Source of the DNA: Sphingobacterium sp. lm-10
Lineage (GTDB): Bacteria; Bacteroidota; Bacteroidia; Sphingobacteriales; Sphingobacteriaceae
Assembly (NCBI RefSeq): GCF_023554555.1
Contig: NZ_JAMJWC010000001.1
Coordinates: 310,001-374,000 of the forward strand
DNA length: 64,000 nucleotides
Reading direction: 5' to 3'
Each line of letters starts with the position of its first letter. Position 1 is the first letter of the stretch. The notes beneath the pieces are model-generated. The model searched no databases. It was not told the origin of the DNA and was given only the letters and a program-made list of their open reading frames with translations. This document shows positions 20,103-29,015 of this stretch, piece after piece. The position numbers and the translations under genes are program-made.

Positions 20103-20423
20103 CATTTTATTAGTATTACCTCGTTTCCCGGGCCTTAAGCTCCCAGCTTACCCGGGAAACGATATTTATGAGTTTCGCGTTCCGCTCTATTCGTTGTTAA
20201 CAATCTATTAACAGTTCATTGGGAATTCGTTCACAAGTTGGTCGGTGATTATCATTTAAATTTACCACAACTAATACGAAATTATTGATTACCACCTAAA
20301 AGCAATGAACTCGCCTATGAAATAAGTTTACACCAACTAAATCGTTTTAACATTTTTATTGGAATAAAATACTTGCGCTTTGCGTCTAGCATTTCTAACC
20401 AGATTAAACCAATCAAATCCATA
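20103..20423. other. Intergenic region between the kinase and susC-like genes
   Basis: About 320 bp. The first part holds a long stable hairpin (20122-20161). The rest is AT-rich and should carry the SusC gene promoter and a leader; I could not pick a clear TAnnTTTG element. Confidence 0.4.
20122..20161. terminator. Long nested hairpin, probable terminator
   Basis: Perfect 11-bp outer arms (20122-20132 and 20151-20161) enclose a second hairpin (TAAGC/GCTTA). It follows the kinase stop by 20 bp. The downstream run is only weakly T-rich (ATATTTAT), so it may end transcription imperfectly or stabilise the mRNA 3' end. Confidence 0.55.
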
Positions 20424-23400
20424 ATGAATCAACTACACAATTTATTGCGTAGTCGGGGTAGACTGTACCCTAGACTACAGCTCAGCACGTTTTTAACGCT
20501 GCTCATGTTTTTTAGTGCATTCACGACTTCTTACGCGCAATCGCGTGCTATTACTGGTGTCGTTAGTAGTGCTACGGATCAAGCTCCATTGGTAGGAGTA
20601 ACAGTTCGTGTGAAAGGTAGCGACACTGCTACCGTAACCGATGATAACGGAAACTTTTCCATTCAAGCATCCACTGGAGAAGTACTACAATTTAATTACA
20701 TCGCTTTTCAGCCTCAAGAGGTAAAGGTAGGTAGTTCCTCACGTTTACAAGTCGTGATGCGTACCGACAACCGAAGCATGGATGAAGTCGTGGTGGTAGG
20801 ATACGGTACAGCGCGTAAGAGTGAAATCACGGCTGCTTCTACTACTGTAAAGGCAGAGGACTTCCGTCAAAGTGCCGCACGTAATGCGATGGATTTACTG
20901 CAAGGTAAAGTGGCTGGTTTGCAAATTTCTCGAAGCGGAGGAAATCCAAATACCGGGGTAGGTATACAGCTCCGCGGTGCCACATCTGTTGAAGGTACTA
21001 ATTCACCATTAATTGTTATTGACGGTATCCCAGGAGGTAATCTGGATCTCTTGCAGCAAGAAGATATTGAATCCATGACTGTGTTGAAAGATGGTTCTGC
21101 TGCCGCAATCTATGGTACACAGGCCAATGGTGGTGTAATCTTGGTGACCACCAAAAAAGGTGTATCTGGAAAAACTCGTTTTGATTATGCTACCTATGTG
21201 AGTAAAGATATCTTACAACGGGAGCCTAATTTTATGAATGCAGAACAATACCGTCAAAAAATTGCAGAAGGAATCATTCCTGCAAACCAGGACTTCGGCG
21301 CCAACGAGGATCCAATCGAGGAATTGGTGCGTAGAAACAATGTAAGTCAGTATCATACTTTGGCTATTTCTGGAGGTGGCGAGAACAATAGCTTTCGTGC
21401 AAGTACCTATTTCCGGGATCTACAGAGTATTGCGAAAGAAAATGGACGTCAAGAATATGGCGTTCGCGCAAACTTTAACGGTAGAGGTTTAGATAATAAA
21501 CTAACCACGCAGGTTGATTTTGCCACAAATTTTGGAGATTTTAATTTGTTAGGAGGTGGTAGCACTAATGCCAATGATTTACGTGCTGGTGGCCCATGGC
21601 TATGGGCATACTCACGTAATCCGACCCTGCCATTAAAAAATGAAGATGGTACTTGGCGTTACGACCAAACATCTACCAACGAAGTAGCACGTTTATACGA
21701 GCAAACCAGCCGGCGTCAACAACAAACCACGACCATTTCTGGAACTATTGGCTATGAAATCATCCAAGATTTAAAATTTAATGTATTCGGATCCGTCCAG
21801 CGCAACGGATGGAATGATGGTGCTTATGCCACTTTAGCATCCGAGCCTTCCTTTAAGAATGAGCGCGGTTTATTGGGTAACGCTTATCAGGCTTCCAGAT
21901 TAGAATTTAAATACGCAGTAGAGCCAACTATCTCGTTCAATCGCATGATCAATGATGTACACTCTATTAATGCGGTAGCCGGATATAGCTATCGTTACGA
22001 TGTAAATCAGCAGTTTGACGCCCGTAACATAGGATTTCAAAATGATATATTTCAGGAGAATAACCTAAATACGGGTAATGGGCTTATCCGCGGTGCTGCT
22101 TCCATGGGTAGCTTTAAGAACGATAATAAGGTTATTGGATTTTTGGGTCGTTTGATTTACTCTTTTGATGGCAAATATAGCTTCCAAGGTACTTTCCGTC
22201 GTGACGGATCGAGTCGTTTTGGTAGAAATAATAAATGGGGTAATTTCGGCGCGTTAGGTGCAGCATGGAATATTTCACAAGAAGATTTTATGCAAGACTA
22301 TTCTTGGGTCAATGACTTGAAGCTGCGCGCCAGCTACGGTGTCACCGGTAACCAGGATATTCCTAATTACCGGTCTCTGGTTACCCTCGGGCCAGGTAAT
22401 AATTACCTTTATCCTGATGGGGAATGGCGCCAAACATACGGCCCCGAACGAAATCCCAACCCAGACCTACGTTGGGAGACCAAAAGAGAAACTAATATTG
22501 GAGTTGACTTTTCCTTCTTGCAAGGACGTGTAGGTGGTGCGATTGACGTATATCGTCGCGATACTCATGATCTTTTAGGGACATATACGTCGCAGCAACC
22601 ATCACTCATCTTAGATAATATTTACACTAATGTAGGTACGATATCATCTAAAGGTGTTGAATTAACCTTGAATTTGGTGCCTGTTCGAAATGAAGAAGTC
22701 ACTTGGTCTGTAGATATCATCGGTAGTAGCAACAGAAATCGCCTGACGTCATTTTCCAACGATATATACAAGGCTGATTCCAGAACTTTTGGTAACATTG
22801 GTGGTTTTGGAGCCTTAGGCGATGCTATTCGTACCTTCGAAGGCTCTAGGATAGGTGACTTCTACGGAAAGCGCTTTGCTGGGTTTGATGAGACTGGTAA
22901 TTGGTTATTCTTAAATAAATCAGGTGAAGTTGTTCCTCAGGCACAGTTGAATCAAAGTACAACGGATATGGTCAATACCGATTTGGCTATACTTGGAAAT
23001 GCATTACCTAAATACTATTTATCTTTCAATTCAGTGGTATCGTACAAAAACTTTGATTTACGTGCGTTTTTCCGTGGTCGCTTCGATTATGACATCTTAA
23101 ACACCTTACAGATGTCTTATGGTAATCGCGTCACGCTACCTGCCAACGTGTTGAATGATGCTTTTGATCGTCATGCGGAGCAAAACGGTGGATACGTATA
23201 CTCGGATTACTATCTGGAAAGTGGCTCGCATTTCAAGTTAGATGAGGTGACTTTAGGTTATACTTTTAAGCTTAATAACGAACGGATTAGGAATCTACGG
23301 GTGTATGCTACTGGAACCAATTTAGCATTATTTACTAAATACACGGGTAACGATCCGGATTATATCAAAGACACCGGCCTTGATCCAGGTATCGATAATA

Positions 23401-23456
23401 GAGGTATATTTCCAAATACCAGATCATTTTTGTTTGGTCTTAACATTGGATTTTAA
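20424..23456 (+). CDS. SusC/RagA-family TonB-linked outer membrane protein
   Basis: From the ATG at 20424 the protein is 1010 residues: signal peptide ending around SYAQ, a carboxypeptidase-regulatory-like beta-sandwich (ITGVVSSATDQAPLVGVTV), the TonB box/plug region with VVVGYGTARK, and plug motifs LLQGKVAGLQI, PLIVIDGIPGG and VLKDGSAAAIYG, then a long beta-barrel ending with an aromatic residue. It would import a ligand captured by the SusD-type lipoprotein encoded next. An in-frame TTG at 20373 is a less likely start. No glycoside hydrolase, sulfatase or anti-sigma gene adjoins, so the substrate cannot be guessed. Confidence 0.93.
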   Translation: MNQLHNLLRSRGRLYPRLQLSTFLTLLMFFSAFTTSYAQSRAITGVVSSATDQAPLVGVTVRVKGSDTATVTDDNGNFSIQASTGEVLQFNYIAFQPQEVKVGSSSRLQVVMRTDNRSMDEVVVVGYGTARKSEITAASTTVKAEDFRQSAARNAMDLLQGKVAGLQISRSGGNPNTGVGIQLRGATSVEGTNSPLIVIDGIPGGNLDLLQQEDIESMTVLKDGSAAAIYGTQANGGVILVTTKKGVSGKTRFDYATYVSKDILQREPNFMNAEQYRQKIAEGIIPANQDFGANEDPIEELVRRNNVSQYHTLAISGGGENNSFRASTYFRDLQSIAKENGRQEYGVRANFNGRGLDNKLTTQVDFATNFGDFNLLGGGSTNANDLRAGGPWLWAYSRNPTLPLKNEDGTWRYDQTSTNEVARLYEQTSRRQQQTTTISGTIGYEIIQDLKFNVFGSVQRNGWNDGAYATLASEPSFKNERGLLGNAYQASRLEFKYAVEPTISFNRMINDVHSINAVAGYSYRYDVNQQFDARNIGFQNDIFQENNLNTGNGLIRGAASMGSFKNDNKVIGFLGRLIYSFDGKYSFQGTFRRDGSSRFGRNNKWGNFGALGAAWNISQEDFMQDYSWVNDLKLRASYGVTGNQDIPNYRSLVTLGPGNNYLYPDGEWRQTYGPERNPNPDLRWETKRETNIGVDFSFLQGRVGGAIDVYRRDTHDLLGTYTSQQPSLILDNIYTNVGTISSKGVELTLNLVPVRNEEVTWSVDIIGSSNRNRLTSFSNDIYKADSRTFGNIGGFGALGDAIRTFEGSRIGDFYGKRFAGFDETGNWLFLNKSGEVVPQAQLNQSTTDMVNTDLAILGNALPKYYLSFNSVVSYKNFDLRAFFRGRFDYDILNTLQMSYGNRVTLPANVLNDAFDRHAEQNGGYVYSDYYLESGSHFKLDEVTLGYTFKLNNERIRNLRVYATGTNLALFTKYTGNDPDYIKDTGLDPGIDNRGIFPNTRSFLFGLNIGF

Positions 23457-23490
23457 GCAACTAATGTTTGTGTATAAACATCACATTATT

Positions 23491-25143
23491 ATGAAAAAAG
23501 AAATTAGAAAATGGGTATATGCAATGGGTATGGTAACTGCTTTATCCACCATGAATGCATGTACAAACCTGGAAGAAACGGTATATGATCAGTTGATCAC
23601 CGACAATTATTATAATAACAAAATGGAGACACTTTCTGCAGTTCTCCGTCCGTATACACACGCCAACGCCTGGGCTACACCTGGACAAAATGGTTGGTGG
23701 CGTTTGAGCGAATATTCGGCTGACCAATTGGCTTGGCCTCAAAAAGGCAGACATGGTTTAGACGGTGGCAACTGGATTCGTTTGCACGGTCACTCTTGGA
23801 CGCCAGACGAAGATACTGTGCGTGATGCGTGGAGGTTGATGTTCTGGGGGATGGGCCTTTGTACCGATCCGATTGAAAATCTCGAGCGCCGGGAAGCGAC
23901 TGCAATGGGTATCACAGAAGAGGAGAGGGCTGCCTATATTGGCGAGTTAAAACTGTTCCGAGCTTTTCATTATTTGAAAATTATGGACCTGTGGGGGAAT
24001 GTGCCTATTGTAACTCAAGTAGGTATTCCGATTAATCCGGCGACGTCTTCCCGTCTTGAAGTATTCAACTTTATCGAGCAGGAAATTCTCGAAAACATCA
24101 ATAACGTACCCGTACTTTCCACAGCAATGACCGGACGTGTATCACGCGCGGCTGGCTACGCCATGTTAGTCGAATTGTACTTGAATGCAGAAGTTTGGAC
24201 GGGTACCGCGCGCTGGGATGATTGTATCGCTGCCGCAGATCAATTGATTAATGGAAGTGCTGGAGCACAAAATGGTCAAATGGGGTTAGATATTAACATT
24301 ACGGATGCATTTAGACCGGATAACCATTTGTCGAAAGAAGTCATTATGTCTATCGTATATGATTTCCAACGAGCTGCTACACAACCGCAATGGGCAGCTG
24401 ATTTCTTCTACTTTAATCAACGCGATATCACTGGTGGTGGTCGTAATGGTAACAATGGTGCAGTAGTAATTCCGGGAGTCTATCCGACATTCCCAGATTC
24501 TGATTTGCGTAAAAGAGAGTGGTTTTTAATAGGCCCACAGATGTTGTTTTCAGATCCTACAAGACCAGTATTGGGTGCGTCTGACGAATACCAAGACAGA
24601 CCGGTAATATTCGTTGATAACATTCGTCAGAATCTTGTCGCTCAGGCTAACGGAACTGATCCTAATTTGCTGCCGTCAAATATGACGACAGGAGAAGGTA
24701 ATAGTGGCGTGCGGTTTAATAAATATAAGCTAGGTCACTTAGCACATCCAAGTTACAATAGTACCGATTGGAATCTGTACCGTCTCACTTGGATATACTT
24801 CGCCAAAGCGGAAGCCATTATACGTAAAGCAGGCGGTACCGCGAACGCGGAAGCTGTTGAGCTGATTAATGCTTCTAAAGCCAGAGCGTATGCCGAAGCC
24901 GATCGGACCGCGAATTTATATAACCCGGCTACATTAACGTTGGACGAATTGCTAGCCGAACGTGGTCGCGAATTTATCTTCGAAGGATACCGCCGTCAGG
25001 ATTTAATTCGCTTTGGAAAATTCGTGACAGGATCATGGTGGGATCACCAGCCATCAACGGATATCAACAAAACGTTGTTCCCTATACCTAATAGACAACG
25101 TGTGCTGAATCCAAACCTGGCCCAAAACCCAGGCTATAATTAA
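23491..25143 (+). CDS. SusD/RagB-family surface lipoprotein
   Basis: The protein starts at the ATG at 23491 (MKKEIRKW), has a lipoprotein signal with the Cys in MNAC, and then the helical SusD fold: early TPR-like part with ELKLFRAFHYLKIMDLWGNVP, and the C-terminal signature ELLAERGREFIFEGYRRQDLIRFGKF. It is about 550 residues, the usual size. It would sit on the cell surface as the lid of the SusC barrel. The gap to the SusC gene is 34 bp and a strong terminator follows, so the pair forms a two-gene operon. Confidence 0.93.
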   Translation: MKKEIRKWVYAMGMVTALSTMNACTNLEETVYDQLITDNYYNNKMETLSAVLRPYTHANAWATPGQNGWWRLSEYSADQLAWPQKGRHGLDGGNWIRLHGHSWTPDEDTVRDAWRLMFWGMGLCTDPIENLERREATAMGITEEERAAYIGELKLFRAFHYLKIMDLWGNVPIVTQVGIPINPATSSRLEVFNFIEQEILENINNVPVLSTAMTGRVSRAAGYAMLVELYLNAEVWTGTARWDDCIAAADQLINGSAGAQNGQMGLDINITDAFRPDNHLSKEVIMSIVYDFQRAATQPQWAADFFYFNQRDITGGGRNGNNGAVVIPGVYPTFPDSDLRKREWFLIGPQMLFSDPTRPVLGASDEYQDRPVIFVDNIRQNLVAQANGTDPNLLPSNMTTGEGNSGVRFNKYKLGHLAHPSYNSTDWNLYRLTWIYFAKAEAIIRKAGGTANAEAVELINASKARAYAEADRTANLYNPATLTLDELLAERGREFIFEGYRRQDLIRFGKFVTGSWWDHQPSTDINKTLFPIPNRQRVLNPNLAQNPGYN

Positions 25144-25170
25144 CAGCATTGTTCTCAAAATTGTGCTAAG

Positions 25171-25200
25171 AGGCTTCCGAATTTTCGGAAGCCTTTTTTA
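25171..25200 (+). terminator. Rho-independent terminator after the SusC/SusD pair
   Basis: Perfect 11-bp arms (25171-25181 and 25184-25194) with a two-base loop, followed by a run of T at 25194-25199. Confidence 0.9.
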
Positions 25201-25243
25201 TGCTATTTTTATAAGGTGTATTTAGATTTATTAAAAATAAGAA

Positions 25244-25251
25244 TATATTTG
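25244..25251 (+). promoter_or_regulatory. -7 promoter element (TATATTTG) of the siderophore receptor gene
   Basis: TATATTTG matches TAnnTTTG and lies 18 bp before the start codon, implying a very short leader. No clear -33 element was seen and no Fur-like palindrome was obvious. Confidence 0.6.
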
Positions 25252-25268
25252 CGGACAAATTTTATGTC

Positions 25269-27497
25269 ATGAAGCATAGTTTATCTTTAATTGCTTTGGT
25301 ATTTGCCTCACAAACGCTTTCTGCGCAACAGCCACGAGACACGCAGCGCATGCGTGATACCAGCACTACCCGAAAAGTCGAGGACGTTATTATCGACGGG
25401 TATGTTAAGAAGAATTCTCCAACGGTTAACCGCATGCCTTTAAAAGCAATAGAGAATTCACAAGTATTTTCTTCTATTGATCGTGTCGCTTTAGAAAATC
25501 AACAGATCACTACAGTAGATGATGGTTTTAGAAACGTAGTCGGGTTGCAAAAGATGTGGAATGCCACCAACCGCGGAGGAGATGGCGGAGCGTATGTAAA
25601 TTTACGCGGTTTTGTGACTAATAATTCATTGCGCGATGGCTATGTAGCGCCTGTTACTTCAACGATGGATGCGATTAACGTAGAGAAAATAGAGGTGTTG
25701 AAAGGCCCATCAGCTACCTTATTTGGTACCGGGCCAACGTCGTATGGCGGTGTTATCAATCGAGTCACCAAAAAGCCTTTTGAAGAAGTTGGAGGACAGG
25801 TGGGGATATTTTGGGGTAGCTTTAACCACTACCGCGCACAGGCCGATATCAATACACCACTTAATGAAGATAAATCTCTGCTCTTTCGGTTAAACAGCGC
25901 TTATACCAACACCGGAACTTTTCAAATTAAGGATGCCAGGAACCAGTTGTTTACTTTGGCACCAAGCCTGACTTGGCGGGTCAATGATCGCTTGGACATC
26001 AACTTAGAGTACGAGCTTTTCGAAAATAAAACGATAGGAGAACAAAATGTATTCTTCTGGTTTCCACCCTCTCAACTTGGATATCGTAATATGAGGGAAC
26101 TCGCTGATGATACAGGGATGCAATATCGAGAGTCTTACATTGGAGATGGACTATATAATCGAGGTCGTACTAGTAACCTATTCGCCACCGCACATTATAG
26201 AATATCCGACCGTATACAATCCACTACGACTGTTAATAAAGCGTATAACCGATCGGACGGCAGAAATCCTTTTTTCTACGTTGGAAGACAAGAACTTTTC
26301 GCGAATACGGGTCCGGTAGGATTGCATCAAGCGGATCAATCTACCATCAATAGCCATCAGGATATTTTTCAAATCCAGCAAAATTTTAATTTTGATGGGC
26401 AGATTGGCAATATGCGCAATAGACTAGTTGTAGGAGGCGATTACATGCGGACTAATAATCGGCAAATGTTCCTTTCCGCATCTACCATACAGTTTGTGCC
26501 CTTTGTTGGGGGTAATTATGCGACGTTCAATAGGGAACTAGTTGATAGTTACTACCAGAACCTGCGCGATCAAGGTACTTTTGATGCAGCAACATTTCCA
26601 CTGATCAACGATAAAGATACGTATAGCTTTTATGCCTCTAACGTGTTGACCGTTATGCCTGGCTTAAATCTGATGGCGGCTTTGCGTTACGAAAACAATG
26701 ATTTCTTGGGTGGTAATTCCTATAATACACCTACTGAACCATACAATCAGTCGGGTTGGTCTCCGAAATTCGGTGCGGTGTATGAAATTGTAAAAGATAG
26801 ATTTTCTGTATTTGCCAACTATCAGAATAGTTTTACCTCCAACGGTTACTTTTTTACCGATGTATCGGGTGCTGTAGAATTGTCGAGACCAGAAACAGCC
26901 AATCAATGGGAGGGAGGGCTAAAAGCAGATTTATTAAAAGGTCGTATTAACGCCTCTTTAAGTTATTATGATATTACCGTACAAAATTCTATACAATCCA
27001 CCGGAATCCCTATTCCTGGTACCTTCAATTTTGTACAGGACCAATTGGGTGAGCGCACTAGTCGTGGGGTAGAATTGGAAGTAAACGCCTATTTAGTAAA
27101 AGGATTTACCGTGATTGGAGGCGTGAGCTATAATGATTCGCGTATTAGCGAAAGCTCTGATGCCAACATATTGGGGCGTCGCCCAACTACTGGTGCAGCG
27201 CCTTGGCAGGCTAACTTTTACGCCAATTACAATTTCCTGGATGGAGTGCTCAAAGGTTTGGCTTTTGGATTTGGGGGGAATCACGTGGGTGCCGTACCGA
27301 TATTTAATACCACTACGGATGTATTCGAATTACCAAAGTATACGGTGTTAAACGCTAACGCGTATTACGATTACCAACAATTTCGTTTTGGACTGCGAAT
27401 GGATAACCTAACAAATGAACGGTACTGGATTGGGTACAGTACCGCAAATGCGCAACCGACTAGAAATTTAATTGGCAACGTTACGTACCGTTTCTAG
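25269..27497 (+). CDS. TonB-dependent siderophore receptor
   Basis: A 742-residue outer membrane receptor. After a signal peptide (LSAQ) there is a short linker, a plug domain with VNLRGFVTNNSLRDGY and KIEVLKGPSATLFGTGPTSYGGVINRVTKKP, which is the FhuA/ferrichrome-type plug signature, then a barrel ending in VTYRF. Unlike the SusC protein it has no N-terminal beta-sandwich domain. It should import a ferric siderophore. The PepSY membrane protein gene begins 26 bp downstream, a common pairing in which the second protein is thought to reduce or release iron. The siderophore itself cannot be predicted. Confidence 0.9.
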   Translation: MKHSLSLIALVFASQTLSAQQPRDTQRMRDTSTTRKVEDVIIDGYVKKNSPTVNRMPLKAIENSQVFSSIDRVALENQQITTVDDGFRNVVGLQKMWNATNRGGDGGAYVNLRGFVTNNSLRDGYVAPVTSTMDAINVEKIEVLKGPSATLFGTGPTSYGGVINRVTKKPFEEVGGQVGIFWGSFNHYRAQADINTPLNEDKSLLFRLNSAYTNTGTFQIKDARNQLFTLAPSLTWRVNDRLDINLEYELFENKTIGEQNVFFWFPPSQLGYRNMRELADDTGMQYRESYIGDGLYNRGRTSNLFATAHYRISDRIQSTTTVNKAYNRSDGRNPFFYVGRQELFANTGPVGLHQADQSTINSHQDIFQIQQNFNFDGQIGNMRNRLVVGGDYMRTNNRQMFLSASTIQFVPFVGGNYATFNRELVDSYYQNLRDQGTFDAATFPLINDKDTYSFYASNVLTVMPGLNLMAALRYENNDFLGGNSYNTPTEPYNQSGWSPKFGAVYEIVKDRFSVFANYQNSFTSNGYFFTDVSGAVELSRPETANQWEGGLKADLLKGRINASLSYYDITVQNSIQSTGIPIPGTFNFVQDQLGERTSRGVELEVNAYLVKGFTVIGGVSYNDSRISESSDANILGRRPTTGAAPWQANFYANYNFLDGVLKGLAFGFGGNHVGAVPIFNTTTDVFELPKYTVLNANAYYDYQQFRFGLRMDNLTNERYWIGYSTANAQPTRNLIGNVTYRF

Positions 27498-27523
27498 CGA
27501 CCAAACGAAAAGAGGAGAGATCA

Positions 27524-28726
27524 ATGTTAGAGGAGAAGAAAAAGAAAAAAAAGTCATTATTTAAAAAATGGTCGGCCAAACTACACTTGTGGTTTGGCCT
27601 GGCTGTTGGCATACCCGTAGTAATTATTTCTATCACAGGTGCTTTGTATGTATTTAAGGATGAGTTGGAAGGCTTTACCCGGAAAGACGTCATTTACCAT
27701 CACGAACCCAATATAGAATCCAAAAAACTTATCCCAATCTCTGTACTGGCAGATCGGGTAGAGAAAGCCTGTCCGGAAGATTATCCGTTGCATTGGGTAA
27801 ACGTGCCCGTCGACCCAGCCGTGTCTTACCAATACTATTACTATGAGCGTAACCCAGATGCCTGGCATTACTTTGATGAAGTGGTGATCTACAAGCTGAT
27901 TTACGTAAATCCGTATTCTGGAGAAGTATTACGCGTGTATGATGAGAAGATCGGCTTCTTCAATATTGTTAAGATGATCCATTTTAGCTTTCTTCTGCAA
28001 TCAGAATGGGGCAAATATGTAGTCGGGATTCCGGTATGCTTATTTGTATTTATGCTGATATCCGGTATCGTGCTATGGTGGCCGCGCAATAAAGCGGGGC
28101 GAAGACAAAGATTTCAATTTAACTGGAAAAAGACGACCAAGTCCAAGCGTAAGAATTACGATTTGCACAACATTCTTGGTTTTTATGCCTCTATTTTTGC
28201 GTTGATATTTTCTATTACCGGTTTGTTTTACTGTTTTTTTGTGGTGCAGGCTTTTATTTATGTTGTTTTTTCGGGCGGAGAAACGGTATTTCCAGATCAT
28301 TCGCATATCACGACTATAGCGCCAGAATCTGTACGCACGGATTACACGCTTGATTCCGTTGCTAATCAGGTAAAACGTCTTTACCCCGACAGCTATGGCT
28401 TCGCATTGGATTTAGGAGATGATCACTTGGATGATCATATTCATCCTAACTTCGAAGTTTATGTTAAACATCTTTCTTACTCTTATCATAAGATGAGTCA
28501 GCTAATCTTTGATGAACATTCTGCCGAGTTGTTGCACATACACGATTACAAAGACAAAAATCTCGGTGAGCGTATGGTTGGGGCGAATTATGATATCCAT
28601 GTGGGCTCCATTTTTAATCTTCCAACAAAGATTATTGCTTTTCTAGTCAGTTTAATATGTGCTTCGCTTCCCGTAACCGGATTTATGATCTGGTATGGTC
28701 GAAAAAACAAGCCTAATAAAGTATAA
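27524..28726 (+). CDS. PepSY-associated transmembrane protein
   Basis: The protein has four or five membrane helices: KLHLWFGLAVGIPVVIISITGALYVF near 20-45, another near 165-190 (VGIPVCLFVFMLISGIVLWWP), NILGFYASIFALIFSITGLF near 205-225, and one near the C-terminus, separated by periplasmic PepSY-like regions. The pattern of His and Trp residues (HLW, WWP, HNILG) is that of the PepSY_TM family, members of which act with TonB siderophore receptors, probably in iron reduction. The N-terminus is coded by an A-rich run giving about six consecutive Lys. It forms a two-gene operon with the receptor and ends at a terminator. Confidence 0.88.
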   Translation: MLEEKKKKKKSLFKKWSAKLHLWFGLAVGIPVVIISITGALYVFKDELEGFTRKDVIYHHEPNIESKKLIPISVLADRVEKACPEDYPLHWVNVPVDPAVSYQYYYYERNPDAWHYFDEVVIYKLIYVNPYSGEVLRVYDEKIGFFNIVKMIHFSFLLQSEWGKYVVGIPVCLFVFMLISGIVLWWPRNKAGRRQRFQFNWKKTTKSKRKNYDLHNILGFYASIFALIFSITGLFYCFFVVQAFIYVVFSGGETVFPDHSHITTIAPESVRTDYTLDSVANQVKRLYPDSYGFALDLGDDHLDDHIHPNFEVYVKHLSYSYHKMSQLIFDEHSAELLHIHDYKDKNLGERMVGANYDIHVGSIFNLPTKIIAFLVSLICASLPVTGFMIWYGRKNKPNKV

Positions 28727-28753
28727 AACGTCTCCAAAAGACGTTTTTTTTAT
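28726..28753 (+). terminator. Rho-independent terminator after the PepSY gene
   Basis: Eight-bp arms (28726-28733 and 28739-28746, loop of five) overlap the last base of the stop codon and run into an eight-T tract. Confidence 0.8.
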
Positions 28754-28759
28754 TTTTTG

Positions 28760-28767
28760 TATCTTTG
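28760..28767 (+). promoter_or_regulatory. -7 element (TATCTTTG) of the betaine transporter operon
   Basis: TATCTTTG matches TAnnTTTG directly after the preceding terminator. Transcription would begin near 28773, leaving a leader of about 240 nt before the ATP-binding protein gene. No clear -33 element was seen. Confidence 0.6.
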
Positions 28768-28773
28768 CAGCAA

Positions 28774-29015
28774 TGAGGAAACAGAAAATATACAATATCA
28801 ACTATTGCTTATTTTATAAAATCAGAAAAACTTCGCGCAATAACTCTTTGAAGATTCCTCCGTGCGCGCGGTAATTTTTGCAGTTACCTAGTAATCCTGC
28901 TTTTTAAAAGACCTGATGGTGCCGACAGCCTATCAATCTGAGGTAACATTTGGAAACAATCGTTATCCATCCAATTTAGGATAGCCGTGATGGCTATTTT
29001 CAACATACAATTATT
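28774..29015 (+). other. Long 5' leader of the betaine transporter operon
   Basis: About 240 nt with no open frame between the presumed transcription start and the first gene. It holds small potential hairpins, including GGTAA/TTACC near 28871-28890 and TAGCC/GGCTA close to 28982-29000, the second a few tens of bases before the start codon. It could be a regulatory leader, but I could not match it to a known riboswitch. Confidence 0.35.

Noticed and set aside
20424-25143. Polysaccharide utilisation locus
   Set aside because: The SusC/SusD pair has no glycoside hydrolase, lyase, sulfatase or regulator next to it, so a sugar substrate cannot be claimed.
28774-29015. Known riboswitch (SAM, cobalamin, c-di-AMP, guanidine)
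   Set aside because: None of the conserved core motifs I can recall is present; only small hairpins are seen.
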